Source of the DNA: Hylemonella gracilis ATCC 19624
GTDB taxonomy: Bacteria > Pseudomonadota > Gammaproteobacteria > Burkholderiales > Burkholderiaceae_C
NCBI RefSeq assembly: GCF_000211835.1
Contig: NZ_AEGR01000044.1
Coordinates: 1 to 58,064, forward strand
DNA length: 58,064 bases
Direction: 5' to 3'
How positions within the stretch are numbered: the first letter of the stretch is position 1; every line of letters starts with the position of its first letter. Below the pieces are notes generated by a model that saw nothing but the letters and a program-made list of their open reading frames with translations, searched no databases and had not been told where the DNA came from. Made by a program: the position numbers and the translations under genes. Shown here piece by piece: positions 1 to 11,107 of this stretch.

Positions 1-47
1 ACCTCAACCTTGGCAAGGTTGCGCTCTACCAACTGAGCTATTCCCGC
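1..47 (-). tRNA. tRNA-Gly (GCC anticodon), cut by the window edge
   Basis: The minus strand reads GCGGGAA, D-arm sequence AGCTCAGTTGGTAGAGC, then anticodon arm CAACC-TTGCCAA-GGTTG. The anticodon GCC lies at 12-14. The 5' end is at 47; the variable loop, T arm and acceptor 3' strand lie outside the window. The isotype comes from the anticodon and the familiar glycine tRNA 5' half. Confidence 0.93.
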
Positions 48-61
48 GTTAAGAGACCATG

Positions 62-89
62 ATTATAGAACGAATTTCAGTCTCGTCAC
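62..89 (-). promoter_or_regulatory. sigma-70 promoter of the tRNA-Gly
   Basis: On the minus strand a perfect TATAAT lies at 67-62. GTGACG (4 of 6 matches to TTGACA) lies 16 bases upstream at 89-84. Transcription would start near 55, a few bases before the tRNA 5' end at 47. No other gene could use it. Confidence 0.65.
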
Positions 90-91
90 GA

Positions 92-122
92 GGGCCAGTG
101 TGAATTTTTTTCACACTGGCCC
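92..122 (-). terminator. 13-bp stem-loop after lon
   Basis: GGGCCAGTGTGAA (92-104) and TTCACACTGGCCC (110-122) pair perfectly around a 5-base loop, 12 bases beyond the lon stop. The stem is very stable but no U-run follows on the lon strand. It is a probable terminator or 3'-end protecting hairpin of unproven type. Confidence 0.55.
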
Positions 123-134
123 AAGGGGCCAAGC

Positions 135-2582
<2,448 letters not shown>

Positions 2583-2626
2583 GGAGGGTCCTCGCAATGT
2601 TTTTGATGAGCAGGCTGTGAAGGGTT

Positions 2627-2654
2627 AGATGCGGGGAAGATTCTCTTTTTCCAG
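2627..2654 (-). promoter_or_regulatory. possible sigma-32 (heat-shock) promoter of lon
   Basis: The minus strand has CTGGAAA at 2654-2648 and CCCCGCATCT at 2636-2627, 11 bases apart. This resembles the sigma-32 pattern CTTGAAA...CCCCATNT with one -35 mismatch and a two-base insertion in the -10 element. Lon is a classical heat-shock gene. The rest of the lon-clpX gap (2583-2849) holds a weak AGCAGG/CCTGCT hairpin at 2692-2709 and nothing else recognisable. Confidence 0.35.
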
Positions 2655-2849
2655 CCCTGCGATGCATATTAAGCCGCTGAGGATGATGTTAAGCAGGATT
2701 AGACCTGCTGAAACCACGAAGGAAACCATGGAAAACCGACAGCTTTCCATGTTCCTGCGTTTTTCGCATGATTTTCTGGCAAAACCGCCCCGATCAGACG
2801 CCCCCTGGGATTGGCAAGCGCACCGCCCCCAAGGAATCACGCATTCGCG

Positions 2850-4115
2850 TCAAGCTTGCTTGGCCGCCTCGCGGTACACCAACAGCGGCGGCTTATGTTC
2901 CTCGATCGTGGACTCATCCACGACGACCTTCTCCACATTGCTCAAGGTCGGCAAATCAAACATCGTGTCGATCAGGGACTGCTCCATGATCGAACGCAGC
3001 CCACGCGCGCCAGTCTTGCGGGCCAGACTTTTCTTGGCGATCGCGGCCAGCGCCGTGGGGCGAATCTCCAGCTCCACGCCCTCCATGCCGAAAAGCTTGG
3101 CGTACTGCTTGACCAGCGCATTCTTGGGCTCGGTCAGGATCTGCACCAGGGCATCCTCGCTCAGCTCGGCCAACGTGGCGACCACGGGCATGCGCCCCAC
3201 GAGTTCGGGAATCAGGCCGTACTTGATCAGGTCTTCCGGCTCGACTTCCTTGAACACTTCCGTCAAGCTGCGCTGAGTCTTGCTTTTGACGGCCGCACCA
3301 AAGCCGATGCCCGACGATTCCGTGCGTCGCTCGATCACCTTCTCCAGACCAGCGAACGCGCCACCACAGATGAACAGGATGTTGGTCGTGTCGACCTGGA
3401 TGAAATCCTGGTTCGGGTGCTTGCGCCCGCCCTGCGGCGGCACCGAGGCCATCGTGCCCTCGATGAGCTTCAGCAAGGCCTGCTGCACACCTTCGCCGGA
3501 GACGTCGCGGGTAATGCTGGGGTTGTCGCTCTTGCGTGAGATCTTGTCGATTTCGTCGATGTAGACGATGCCACGCTGGGCCTTCTCGACCTCGTAATTG
3601 CAGTTCTGCAGCAACTTGGCAATGATGTTTTCGACATCCTCACCCACGTAACCGGCCTCGGTGAGGGTGGTCGCGTCAGCCATCACGAAAGGCACGTTGA
3701 GCTGGCGCGCCAGGGTCTGCGCCAGCAGGGTCTTGCCCGATCCGGTGGGGCCGATCAGCAAGATGTTGCTCTTGGCCAGTTCCACCTCATCCTTGCGCGC
3801 GGTCTCTTTGTGCTGCAAACGCTTGTAGTGGTTGTACACCGCCACCGCGAGCGTGCGCTTGGCGGCATCCTGTCCAATCACGTAGTTGTCCAGGTTGGCC
3901 TTGATCTCGGCCGGGGTAGGCAAGCTGCCGCGCCCCGCGTTCTGGTCGGTGGGGGCAGGCAGCTCGTCACGGATGATTTCATTGCACAGCTCGATGCATT
4001 CGTCGCAGACGAAGACCGAGGGACCGGCAATCAGTTTGCGCACCTCGTGCTGGCTCTTGCCGCAGAAAGAGCAGTACAAGGTTTTTTCGCTGGATGTGCT
4101 TTTTTTGTCGGCCAT
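2850..4115 (-). CDS. clpX: ClpX, ATP-dependent specificity subunit of ClpXP
   Basis: ClpX is the hexameric AAA+ unfoldase that feeds tagged substrates to ClpP. The 421-residue product has an N-terminal C4 zinc-binding domain with cysteines at 15, 18, 37 and 40, the same spacing as E. coli ClpX. A Walker [11 protein letters not shown], a Walker [10 protein letters not shown] and the conserved C-terminal small AAA domain follow. Reading is open further upstream, but the ATG at 4115 gives MADKK and is preceded by GGAAGGTGATG, a strong ribosome site. clpP lies just upstream behind an intrinsic terminator, so clpX may have partly separate transcription. Confidence 0.98.
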   Translation of the reverse strand: MADKKSTSSEKTLYCSFCGKSQHEVRKLIAGPSVFVCDECIELCNEIIRDELPAPTDQNAGRGSLPTPAEIKANLDNYVIGQDAAKRTLAVAVYNHYKRLQHKETARKDEVELAKSNILLIGPTGSGKTLLAQTLARQLNVPFVMADATTLTEAGYVGEDVENIIAKLLQNCNYEVEKAQRGIVYIDEIDKISRKSDNPSITRDVSGEGVQQALLKLIEGTMASVPPQGGRKHPNQDFIQVDTTNILFICGGAFAGLEKVIERRTESSGIGFGAAVKSKTQRSLTEVFKEVEPEDLIKYGLIPELVGRMPVVATLAELSEDALVQILTEPKNALVKQYAKLFGMEGVELEIRPTALAAIAKKSLARKTGARGLRSIMEQSLIDTMFDLPTLSNVEKVVVDESTIEEHKPPLLVYREAAKQA

Positions 4116-4204
4116 ATATTCATCACCTTCCTTGCCCACCGGGAAATTCCCGGGCAGATCATAACCAAGCGCGCGCCCTGCTCTGGCGAGCCCTCCTGGC
4201 CTTG

Positions 4205-4240
4205 AAAAAGGCACGGGGTTGGCCCGACAAAAACCGTGCC
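4205..4240 (-). terminator. intrinsic terminator/attenuator between clpP and clpX
   Basis: On the minus strand GGCACGG (4240-4234) pairs with CCGTGCC (4216-4210) across a 17-base loop and is followed at once by five T. It starts 12 bases after the clpP stop. It would terminate clpP transcripts or reduce read-through into clpX. Confidence 0.7.
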
Positions 4241-4251
4241 GCCCGGGGAAC

Positions 4252-4899
4252 TCAAGGCCGTTTTGCGATCACCTGGTCGACCAGACCGTAGTCCTTGGCC
4301 TCGTCAGCCGAGAGGTAGTAGTCACGTTCGGTGTCGCGTTCGATTTTTTCCAGCGGCTGACCCGTGCGTTCCGCCAGGATCTTGTTCAACTGCTCGCGCG
4401 TCTTGAGGATCTCGCGGGCGTGGATCTCGATTTCCGTCGCCTGGCCCTGCGCGCCGCCAAGTGGCTGGTGGATCATGATCTTGGAATTGGGCAGGGAGAA
4501 ACGCTTGCCTTTGGCACCGGCCGCCAGAAGGAAAGCGCCCATGCTGGCCGCCATGCCGATGCACAGCGTGGACACGTCGGGCTTGATGAAGTTCATCGTG
4601 TCGAAGATGGACATGCCCGCGCTGACGCTGCCGCCCGGGGAGTTGATGTAGAGCGAAATCTCCTTGTCGGGGTTCTCGCTTTCCAGGAACAGCAACTGCG
4701 CCACCACCAGGTTGGCGGTCTGGTCGTTCACCGGCCCCACCAGGAAGATCACGCGCTCGCGCAACAGGCGCGAGTAGATGTCATAGGAACGTTCGCCACG
4801 CCCCGACTGCTCGATCACGATCGGCACCATGCCCAAGGCTTGCGTTTCGGTGGCGCCATGGTAGGCGGAGGGATGAGCGACAGAGTTGCGCAGATTCAT
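4252..4899 (-). CDS. clpP: ClpP, serine protease subunit of Clp complexes
   Basis: ClpP forms the tetradecameric proteolytic chamber used with ClpX and ClpA. The 215-residue product has the catalytic triad Ser119 (IGMAASMG), His144 (MIHQPLGG) and Asp193 (ERDYYL), with the same 25- and 49-residue spacing as E. coli. The first residues form a short propeptide of the kind removed on maturation, with PIVIEQ opening the conserved body. The ATG at 4899 has GGAG seven bases upstream. It sits between tig and clpX in the canonical order. Confidence 0.98.
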   Translation of the reverse strand: MNLRNSVAHPSAYHGATETQALGMVPIVIEQSGRGERSYDIYSRLLRERVIFLVGPVNDQTANLVVAQLLFLESENPDKEISLYINSPGGSVSAGMSIFDTMNFIKPDVSTLCIGMAASMGAFLLAAGAKGKRFSLPNSKIMIHQPLGGAQGQATEIEIHAREILKTREQLNKILAERTGQPLEKIERDTERDYYLSADEAKDYGLVDQVIAKRP

Positions 4900-4963
4900 G
4901 TTGACTCCAAATTAGAGACCCGGACTTTATCGCCATTTATATAACGGAAATCGCCGGGGCCGC

Positions 4964-4986
4964 GAACGGCGGAAAGACCGCCGTTC
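4964..4986. terminator. 9-bp hairpin in the tig-clpP gap
   Basis: GAACGGCGG and CCGCCGTTC form a perfect stem with a 5-base loop, roughly 65-90 bases upstream of the clpP start. No U-run follows. It could be an attenuator or leader structure of clpP mRNA. Confidence 0.4.
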
Positions 4987-4994
4987 AAGCAAAT

Positions 4995-5034
4995 GGGGCC
5001 TGCAACCGGGACTGCAAGCCCCGGCTCAGGCCCC
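4995..5034 (-). terminator. terminator-like stem-loop after tig
   Basis: GGGGCCTG (4995-5002) pairs with CAGGCCCC (5027-5034), and an inner CCGGG/CCCGG extends the stem. On the tig strand it is followed by ATTTGCTT, a weak U-tract. It begins 22 bases after the tig stop. Confidence 0.5.
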
Positions 5035-5055
5035 AACCACGTGCGACGCCGGGAA

Positions 5056-6369
5056 TCAGCCGGGCTGTCCCATCAGATCATCGAAGGAAATCGCCTTTTC
5101 CGTAACCTTGGCCTTGGACAGCACGAACTCCGTGACGTTGTTCTCAATCACCACGGCTTCGACCTCGGCCATGCGGCGGTTGTCGCTGAAATACCAGCGC
5201 TTGACGTCTTCCGGACGCTCGTAGCTGGCAGCCAGTTCATCCACGTGGGCCTTGATCTGCTCGGGCGTGGCTTCCAGCTTGTTGGCGCGCACCAGTTCGG
5301 CCACCACCAGGCCCAGGCGCACGCGGCGCTCGGCCTGCGGCGTGAAAAGCTCGGTCGGAATCGGGGCTTTGTCGGCGTCCTTGATGCCGCGGGCCTTCAG
5401 ATCAGCGCGCGCGCTCTCGACCATGCGATCCAACTCGGCAGCGACAATGCTCTTGGGCAGGTCGAGCTCGGCCTTGGCGATCAGGGTGTCCATCACCGCC
5501 TGCTTGTTGCGCGCCACAAGGCGGGCCTTGACCTCGCGCTCCAGGTTCTTGCGGATGTCGGCATGCAAGGCGGCCACGGTGCCCTCGGCCACGCCCAGGG
5601 ACTTGGCCAGCGCATCGTCCACCTCGGGCAGGTGGGCGGCCTCGATCTTCTTGACCGTGACCAAGAAGTCGGCGGTCTTACCGGCCACGTCCTGGCCGTG
5701 GTAGTCGGCCGGGAAAGCCAGAGGGAAGGTCTTGCTCTCGCCCGCCTTCATGCCACGCACGGCATCTTCGAACTCCTTGAGCATCTGGCCTTCGCCCACC
5801 AGGAATTGGAAGCCGTCGGCCTTGCCGCCCTGGAAGGGTTCGCCGTCGATCTTGCCCTCGAAGTCCACCGACACGCGGTCGCCATCCTGGGCGGCCTCGT
5901 CCTTGCCCCGCTGGGCGAAGGTGCGGCGTTGCTTGCGCAGGATGTCCACGGTTTTCTGGATCGCGGCCTCGCTGACTTCGGCGTTCACCTTTTCAATCTC
6001 GGCGCCGGAGAGTTCACCGATCTTCACTTCGGGATAGACCTCGAACACCGCGTCGAAACTGACCTGACCCTCGGGTGCATTGTCCTTTTCGGTGATGCGC
6101 GGTTGACCAGCGACGCGCAACTTGGCTTCATTGGCGGCGGAGGCAAACGCCTCGCCCACCTTGTCGTTCATGACCTCGTACTGCACGGAGAAACCATAGC
6201 GCTGGGCCACGACGCTCATCGGCGCCTTGCCCGGACGAAAGCCGTCCATGCGCACGGTACGCGCGAGCTTCTTGAGGCGAGCATCCACCTCGGTCTTGAT
6301 CACGTCCACGGGCAGGTTCAGGGTGATCTTGCGCTCGAGCTTCTCGAGGGTTTCAACGGTAACGGCCAT
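5056..6369 (-). CDS. tig: trigger factor
   Basis: Trigger factor is the ribosome-bound chaperone and peptidyl-prolyl isomerase that meets nascent chains. The 437-residue protein has the N-terminal ribosome-binding domain with the signature GFRPGKAP near residues 43-50. A central FKBP-like domain (DGDRVSVDFEGKIDGEPF) and a long helical C-terminal chaperone domain follow. The length is normal for the family. The ATG at 6369 is preceded by GGAGTAGACC. It is the first gene of the tig-clpP-clpX-lon order, and a tRNA-Leu lies upstream. Confidence 0.98.
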   Translation of the reverse strand: MAVTVETLEKLERKITLNLPVDVIKTEVDARLKKLARTVRMDGFRPGKAPMSVVAQRYGFSVQYEVMNDKVGEAFASAANEAKLRVAGQPRITEKDNAPEGQVSFDAVFEVYPEVKIGELSGAEIEKVNAEVSEAAIQKTVDILRKQRRTFAQRGKDEAAQDGDRVSVDFEGKIDGEPFQGGKADGFQFLVGEGQMLKEFEDAVRGMKAGESKTFPLAFPADYHGQDVAGKTADFLVTVKKIEAAHLPEVDDALAKSLGVAEGTVAALHADIRKNLEREVKARLVARNKQAVMDTLIAKAELDLPKSIVAAELDRMVESARADLKARGIKDADKAPIPTELFTPQAERRVRLGLVVAELVRANKLEATPEQIKAHVDELAASYERPEDVKRWYFSDNRRMAEVEAVVIENNVTEFVLSKAKVTEKAISFDDLMGQPG

Positions 6370-6447
6370 GGTCTACTCCAAAAAATCGACGATTCGGACA
6401 GATCGGGGCAAATACAGCGGCCTTGGCCGCCAGGAATTGCCACAGTG

Positions 6448-6534
6448 TGGTGCGCGGGGGGGGACTCGAACCCCCACACCCTTGCGGGCGTCAGGACCTA
6501 AACCTGGTGCGTCTACCAATTTCGCCACCCGCGC
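6448..6534 (-). tRNA. tRNA-Leu (TAG anticodon), CCA encoded
   Basis: The acceptor GCGCGGG (6534-6528) pairs with CCCGCGC (6458-6452). A D arm TGGCGAAATTGGTAGACGCA, anticodon loop TTTAGGT with TAG at 6500-6498, a class-II long variable arm and a T arm GGGGGTTCGAGTCCCCC follow. CCA is encoded at 6450-6448. The outermost anticodon-stem pair looks like a C-A mismatch, otherwise the cloverleaf is intact. Confidence 0.95.
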
Positions 6535-6587
6535 AAAGAAAGACAAAAGGCGGTGATCGCAGGCCCGAAGGCATGCAACACCGCCTT
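6535..6587 (-). terminator. terminator of the efflux operon, next to tRNA-Leu
   Basis: On the minus strand AAGGCGGTG (6587-6579) pairs with CACCGCCTT (6555-6547) and is followed by the T-rich tail TTGTCTTTCTTT. It lies downstream of the RND pump stop (6711) and ends at the tRNA-Leu 5' end. The tRNA promoter must therefore overlap or lie before this stem; TAAAAT at 6613-6608 is a possible -10 box. If so, the stem would be part of a tRNA leader instead. Confidence 0.5.
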
Positions 6588-6710
6588 ACGAAATCGGTGA
6601 ACCGTCTATTTTAACCGGGCCGACACCCTGATTCCGCGCCTGGGCATGGCGTCATGCAAGGGCGATGAGCCTGCGGGACTCAAGCCGTGGCGGGCCATGC
6701 CCACCGCAGA

Positions 6711-9700
6711 TCAGTACAACGCCGGTTTGTCACGCTTGACGCGGAACCAAGCGGCATACATCGCCGGCAATGCCAGTAGCGTCAGGACGGTCGCCACGAC
6801 CAGCCCCCCCATGATGGCAATCGCCATCGGCCCCCAGAACACGCTGCGCGACAAGGGGATCATCGCCAGCACCGCGGCGGCGGCCGTCAATACGATGGGG
6901 CGCAAACGCCGCACGGCGGACTCGACAATCGCATCCCAGGCAGCCACCCCGTTCGCGCGCTCCTGTTCGATCTGGTCAATCAGGATCACCGAATTGCGCT
7001 GAATCATGCCCATGAGCGCGATCACGCCCAGCAGCGCGACGAAACCAAACGGCCGATTGAACAGCAGCAAGGCCGCGGCCACGCCCGCGATGCCGAGGGG
7101 ACCTGTCAGGTAAACCAGCAGGGCACGGCTGAAACTCTGCAATTGCAGCATCAGCAGGGTGAAGGTAATGAAGAGCATGACCGGCATGCCAGCCGCAATG
7201 GAACTGGAGCCCTTGGAGCTCTCCTCCACGGTGCCCGCCACCTCGATGCGGTAGCCGTTGGGCCAGCGCAACTCCAGGGTTTTGAGCACGGGCAACAGTT
7301 CCGCCGTGACGGTCGCGCCCTGCAGGCCCTCGGCAATGTCGCTTTGAACCGTGATGGCGTAATCTCGGTTCTGGCGCCACATCACGCCGGGCTCCCAGGT
7401 GAACTGGGGCTTGGCGATCTGGGTCAACGGAATCTGGCGGCCGCTGGCCGTGGGCAGGTAGGCGTTGCCCAGGTCGGTGACGGCATCACGTTCGTCCAGC
7501 GGCTGGCGCAACACAATGTCGATGAGCTTGTCACCCTCGCGGAACTGCCCCACTGTCGCGCCGACCAGCGTGGTCTTGGTGGCCTGCGCGATGGACTGGC
7601 TGGTCACGCCCAGGGCACGGGCTTTGTCTTGATCCACCTCCAAACGGATCACCTTGACCGATTCGTTCCAGTTGTCATTGACGCCACGGGTGTTGGCGTT
7701 CTCGCGCATGAGGGCTTTGACCTCGTCCGCGCGCGCGCGCAGCACCGCCGGGTCCGGCCCCATCACGCGGAACTGAACGGGGTAGGCCACGGGCGGGCCA
7801 TTGGGCAGCAACTTGACGCGTCCACGCACCTCCGGGAATTCCTGGGCCAGCACCACGGGCAGCTTCAGCCGCAGCGACTCGCGCACCTTCAGATCCTTCG
7901 ACATGACGATGAGCTGGGACACGTTGGTCTGCGGAAACACCTGGTCCAGCGGCAGATAGAAGCGTGGCACGCCCGAACCCACCCAGGTACTGACAGCGGT
8001 GACACCTTCCTCGGCCATCAGGCGGCGCTCGACGCGGCGCGTCACCTCCTCGTTGGCCGCGAAGGATGTTCCCTCGGGCAGCCAGAGATCCACCAGAATC
8101 TCCGGACGCACGGAATCGGGAAAGAACTGCTGCTGCACCCGGCTCATCCCAACCAGGCCAAGCGCAAAAGTCAGCAAAGTCGCACCGATGGTCAGCCACC
8201 GATGCTGGACGCACCAATCGACCGCTCGGCGGAAGGCCTGGTAGAAGGGCGTGTCGAAGTGTTCGTGGTGCTCGGCCCCCGCCGCCGTGGGCTTGACCTT
8301 GAGCAGCACATTGCCCAGATACGGCACGAAATAGATCGAGGCCAGCCAGGACAGCACCAGCGCGATGCCCGTGACCGCGAAGATGGCGAAGGTGTACTCA
8401 CCCGTCGAGGACTTGGCCATGCCGATGGGCAGGAAGCCCGTGGCCGTGATCAGCGTGCCGGTCAGCATTGGCATGGCCGTCACCTCGTAGGCGAAGGTCG
8501 CGGCGCGGGCCTTGTCGTAGCCCTCTTCCATCTTGCGCACCATCATCTCGACGGCGATGATGGCGTCGTCCACCAGCAGGCCCAGCGCGATGATGAGGGA
8601 CCCCAGCGACACCTTGTGCAGGCCGATACCCCAGTAGTGCATGGCCAGGAAGGTCACCGCCAGCACCAGTGGAATGGTGATGCCGACGACGAGACCCGGG
8701 CGCATGTCCACGTACCAGCGGCGCCACGGCGGCAGAGTGCCCCCGACAGGGGTGTCACGTTTGTGCAGGCCCAGGCTGAGGAAGCTCACGGCTAGCACGA
8801 TCACCACGGCTTCGATCAGCACGTGCACGAACTCGTTGACAGATTCAGACACGGATCTGGGTTGGTCCTGCACCTGCAACAGGCGCACGCCCGCGGGCAA
8901 AGTTTTCTCGATGCGCGCCGAGACTGCCTTGAGCGCCTTGCCGAGGGCAATGATGTCGCCACCCTTGACCATGGACACACCCAGGGCGATGACTTCACGC
9001 CCGTCATGGTGGACCTTGACCGCTGGCGGATCGGCGTAGCCGCGCGTGATGGTGGCGATGTCGCCCAGGCGCAACTGCGCACCCGAGGTGCCACGGATTG
9101 GCATCTCGCGCAGTTCTTCCAGCGCATTGAACTGCCCAGCCACGCGCACCTGCACCACGTCCAGCGGCGTTTGCACGGCACCCGCGCTCTCCACGGCGTT
9201 TTGCTGACCCAACTGGGCCAGCACTTGGTTCATGTCCAGTCCCAGTTGCGCCGCCGTCTTCTGGGAGATCTCGACAAACACCTTTTCGTCCTGAGCGCCG
9301 AACAATTCGACCTTGGCCACATCGGGCACGCGCAGCAGCTGCTGGCGGGCGTCATTGGCGAAGTCCTTGAGTTCGGCGTAGCTGAAACCCTCGGCGTCCA
9401 GCGCGTAGATGACCCCGTACACGTCACCGAAGTCATCGTTGAAGTAAGGCCCCTGGATGCCTGCGGGCAGCGTATGACGCATGTCGCCCACTCGCTTGCG
9501 CACCTGGTACCAGGTGTCCGCCACTTCCGACGGGGGCATCGAGTCCTTGAGGTTGAAGACGATCTGCGATTCGCCTGGCTTGGAATAGCTGCGAATCTTG
9601 TCGGCGTAAGGCACCTCCTGCAGGGTGCGCTCGAGCTTGTCCGTGACCTGCTCGGCCACCTGTTGCGCGGTGGCACCCGGCCAACTGGTGCGCACCACCA

Positions 9701-9860
9701 TGGCCCGGAAAGTGAAGGGCGGGTCTTCGTCCTGCCCCAGTTGGAAATACGCCGTCAAACCCAGCACCATCAGCACCACCATCAGGTAGCGCGTGAGCGC
9801 GGGATGCTCCAGGGCCCAGCGCGAGGGGTTGAAGCCCTTTTTAGGTTCCATCTGCGTCAT
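6711..9860 (-). CDS. RND family efflux transporter permease (HAE1-like)
   Basis: This is an inner-membrane proton-driven pump of the resistance-nodulation-division superfamily, 1049 residues, the normal length. An N-terminal transmembrane helix (LTRYLMVVLMVLGLTAYF) precedes the first large periplasmic loop. TM4 carries the paired acidic residues of the proton relay in ALGLLVDDAIIAVE, and a second large loop and the C-terminal helix bundle follow. The N-terminal sequence with GQDEDPPFTFRAMVV marks the subgroup of multidrug/unknown-substrate pumps, so substrates cannot be predicted. The start is seven bases after the adaptor gene's stop and has GGAG nine bases before the ATG. No outer-membrane TolC-type gene is adjacent, so a channel encoded elsewhere is presumably used. 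Confidence 0.95.
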   Translation of the reverse strand: MTQMEPKKGFNPSRWALEHPALTRYLMVVLMVLGLTAYFQLGQDEDPPFTFRAMVVRTSWPGATAQQVAEQVTDKLERTLQEVPYADKIRSYSKPGESQIVFNLKDSMPPSEVADTWYQVRKRVGDMRHTLPAGIQGPYFNDDFGDVYGVIYALDAEGFSYAELKDFANDARQQLLRVPDVAKVELFGAQDEKVFVEISQKTAAQLGLDMNQVLAQLGQQNAVESAGAVQTPLDVVQVRVAGQFNALEELREMPIRGTSGAQLRLGDIATITRGYADPPAVKVHHDGREVIALGVSMVKGGDIIALGKALKAVSARIEKTLPAGVRLLQVQDQPRSVSESVNEFVHVLIEAVVIVLAVSFLSLGLHKRDTPVGGTLPPWRRWYVDMRPGLVVGITIPLVLAVTFLAMHYWGIGLHKVSLGSLIIALGLLVDDAIIAVEMMVRKMEEGYDKARAATFAYEVTAMPMLTGTLITATGFLPIGMAKSSTGEYTFAIFAVTGIALVLSWLASIYFVPYLGNVLLKVKPTAAGAEHHEHFDTPFYQAFRRAVDWCVQHRWLTIGATLLTFALGLVGMSRVQQQFFPDSVRPEILVDLWLPEGTSFAANEEVTRRVERRLMAEEGVTAVSTWVGSGVPRFYLPLDQVFPQTNVSQLIVMSKDLKVRESLRLKLPVVLAQEFPEVRGRVKLLPNGPPVAYPVQFRVMGPDPAVLRARADEVKALMRENANTRGVNDNWNESVKVIRLEVDQDKARALGVTSQSIAQATKTTLVGATVGQFREGDKLIDIVLRQPLDERDAVTDLGNAYLPTASGRQIPLTQIAKPQFTWEPGVMWRQNRDYAITVQSDIAEGLQGATVTAELLPVLKTLELRWPNGYRIEVAGTVEESSKGSSSIAAGMPVMLFITFTLLMLQLQSFSRALLVYLTGPLGIAGVAAALLLFNRPFGFVALLGVIALMGMIQRNSVILIDQIEQERANGVAAWDAIVESAVRRLRPIVLTAAAAVLAMIPLSRSVFWGPMAIAIMGGLVVATVLTLLALPAMYAAWFRVKRDKPALY

Positions 9861-9867
9861 GACCGTC

Positions 9868-11022
9868 TCACTCCGCAGCCTGGGCCGACTTCGGTTGGTA
9901 GATCGTCACTTTCTGACCTGGCGAGAGCACGTGGACTCCCGTGGCCACGACCAGCTGACCCGGCTGCAAGCCAGACGCGATCACGGCCTCGTTGCCATCG
10001 GCCGTCGAAACCTGGACCGGCTGCGACCGGACAGTCATGGTGGCCGTGTCCAGCACCCACACCGCGGTCACCTGCCCGTCCTGGCGCAAGGCACTGCTGG
10101 GCAACTTGATGGCCTGCATGGTGGTGGCGTTCGTGTTGGCGTTCTTTGCCTGCACCGGGGTGGACGGCAGTACCGCCACGGTCGCACCCAAGGGCGGCAG
10201 CTTGCGTGCGGAATCCGACGCTTCGATGCTGGCCTTGACCAAGAAGGTGCGCGTCACCGGATCAGCGCTGGCCGCGACCTCACGCACGCGACCAGGCAGC
10301 ATCTCCCCCGTGGCCCAGATTCGCAGCTGAACCGGCATGCCGTTGATCATCAACGCCACTTGCCCTTCGGGCACGGAAAACACCACGTCGCGGGGACCAT
10401 CCTGAGCGATGCGCAACACCGGAGCGCCTGCCGCGACCACCTGACCCGGCTCCGCCTCGATCGCGGTGACGACACCCGCGGCATCGGCAACGAGCTTGGC
10501 ATAGCGGGCCTGGTTGCCTTGCGTCGTCAGTTGGGCCTCGGCCTGATCCAACTGGGCCTGAGCGGCTTTCAGCTGCGCCTCGCGCCGGTCCAGTTCCGCA
10601 TCGCTGATGAAGTTCTGCGCCCGCAGTTCGCGGTAGCGTTGCAGATCGGCCGCCGCCAGGTCGCGATTGGTGCGAGCCGCCGCCGCCTGCGCGCGGGCCG
10701 CGTCCGCCGTCAGCTGATAATCCTGCGCGTCCAGCTGCGCGAGCACATCGCCCACGTTCACATGCTGGCCCAGGTCCACTTGGCGCTGAACGATCTTGCC
10801 AGCGACCCGGAAGCCCAGCCGCGACTCGGTGCGGGCACGCACCTCGCCCGCGAACTCGCGCGTGGACTGCAAGGGACTGGCGCCCACCGTCAGCACCTTG
10901 ACGGCCCGCACCGGCTCTTCCACGGGGGACTGCTTTGAACAGGCGGCAAGCACAATCGCAGCCGCCAGCGTGAGGCCGATGGCGCCCACCCGGGACAAGG
11001 AAGATGAAAAACGATGCCGCAT
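9868..11022 (-). CDS. RND efflux periplasmic adaptor, lipoprotein
   Basis: This is the membrane fusion protein that links the RND permease to an outer-membrane channel. The 384-residue product has a lipoprotein signal peptide ending LAAC (Cys28), so it is probably anchored to the inner-membrane outer face. A barrel-sandwich/lipoyl half (GFRVAGKIVQRQVDLGQHV), a coiled-coil hairpin rich in Ala, Gln and Arg around residues 100-165, a second lipoyl half and a beta-barrel domain follow in the usual order. It is the first gene of a two-gene operon with the pump. Its promoter carries a TetR-type operator, but no tetR gene is adjacent. Confidence 0.93.
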   Translation of the reverse strand: MRHRFSSSLSRVGAIGLTLAAAIVLAACSKQSPVEEPVRAVKVLTVGASPLQSTREFAGEVRARTESRLGFRVAGKIVQRQVDLGQHVNVGDVLAQLDAQDYQLTADAARAQAAAARTNRDLAAADLQRYRELRAQNFISDAELDRREAQLKAAQAQLDQAEAQLTTQGNQARYAKLVADAAGVVTAIEAEPGQVVAAGAPVLRIAQDGPRDVVFSVPEGQVALMINGMPVQLRIWATGEMLPGRVREVAASADPVTRTFLVKASIEASDSARKLPPLGATVAVLPSTPVQAKNANTNATTMQAIKLPSSALRQDGQVTAVWVLDTATMTVRSQPVQVSTADGNEAVIASGLQPGQLVVATGVHVLSPGQKVTIYQPKSAQAAE

Positions 11023-11052
11023 GAGAATTATTCCGCCGTTTGAATGCTAATG

Positions 11053-11095
11053 ACTGACCAGTCAGTAATTTATTAAAACCCCTGTTGCTTGTCAA
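11053..11095 (-). promoter_or_regulatory. efflux operon promoter with TetR-type operator
   Basis: On the minus strand a perfect TTGACA (11095-11090) is followed by a 17-base spacer and TAAATT (11072-11067). Directly after the -10 box comes the inverted repeat ACTGAC-TG-GTCAGT (11066-11053). That placement over the start site is typical of repression, and the sequence resembles operators of TetR/AcrR-family efflux repressors. The divergent hpnC starts only 12 bases beyond the -35 box. Confidence 0.8.
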
Positions 11096-11107
11096 GCCAT
11101 CCCTGTC

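Noticed and set aside
92-122. Bidirectional rho-independent terminator
   Set aside because: The stem is strong but there is no U-run on either side; it is kept only as a stem-loop of uncertain function.
4993-6501. Open frame of 502 codons on the plus strand across tig
   Set aside because: It mirrors tig codon structure, is rich in His/Leu/Gly as GC-rich antisense frames are, and runs into a tRNA gene.
7143-8795. 550-codon plus-strand frame inside the RND pump gene
   Set aside because: It is antisense to a well-supported pump gene with no recognisable domain.
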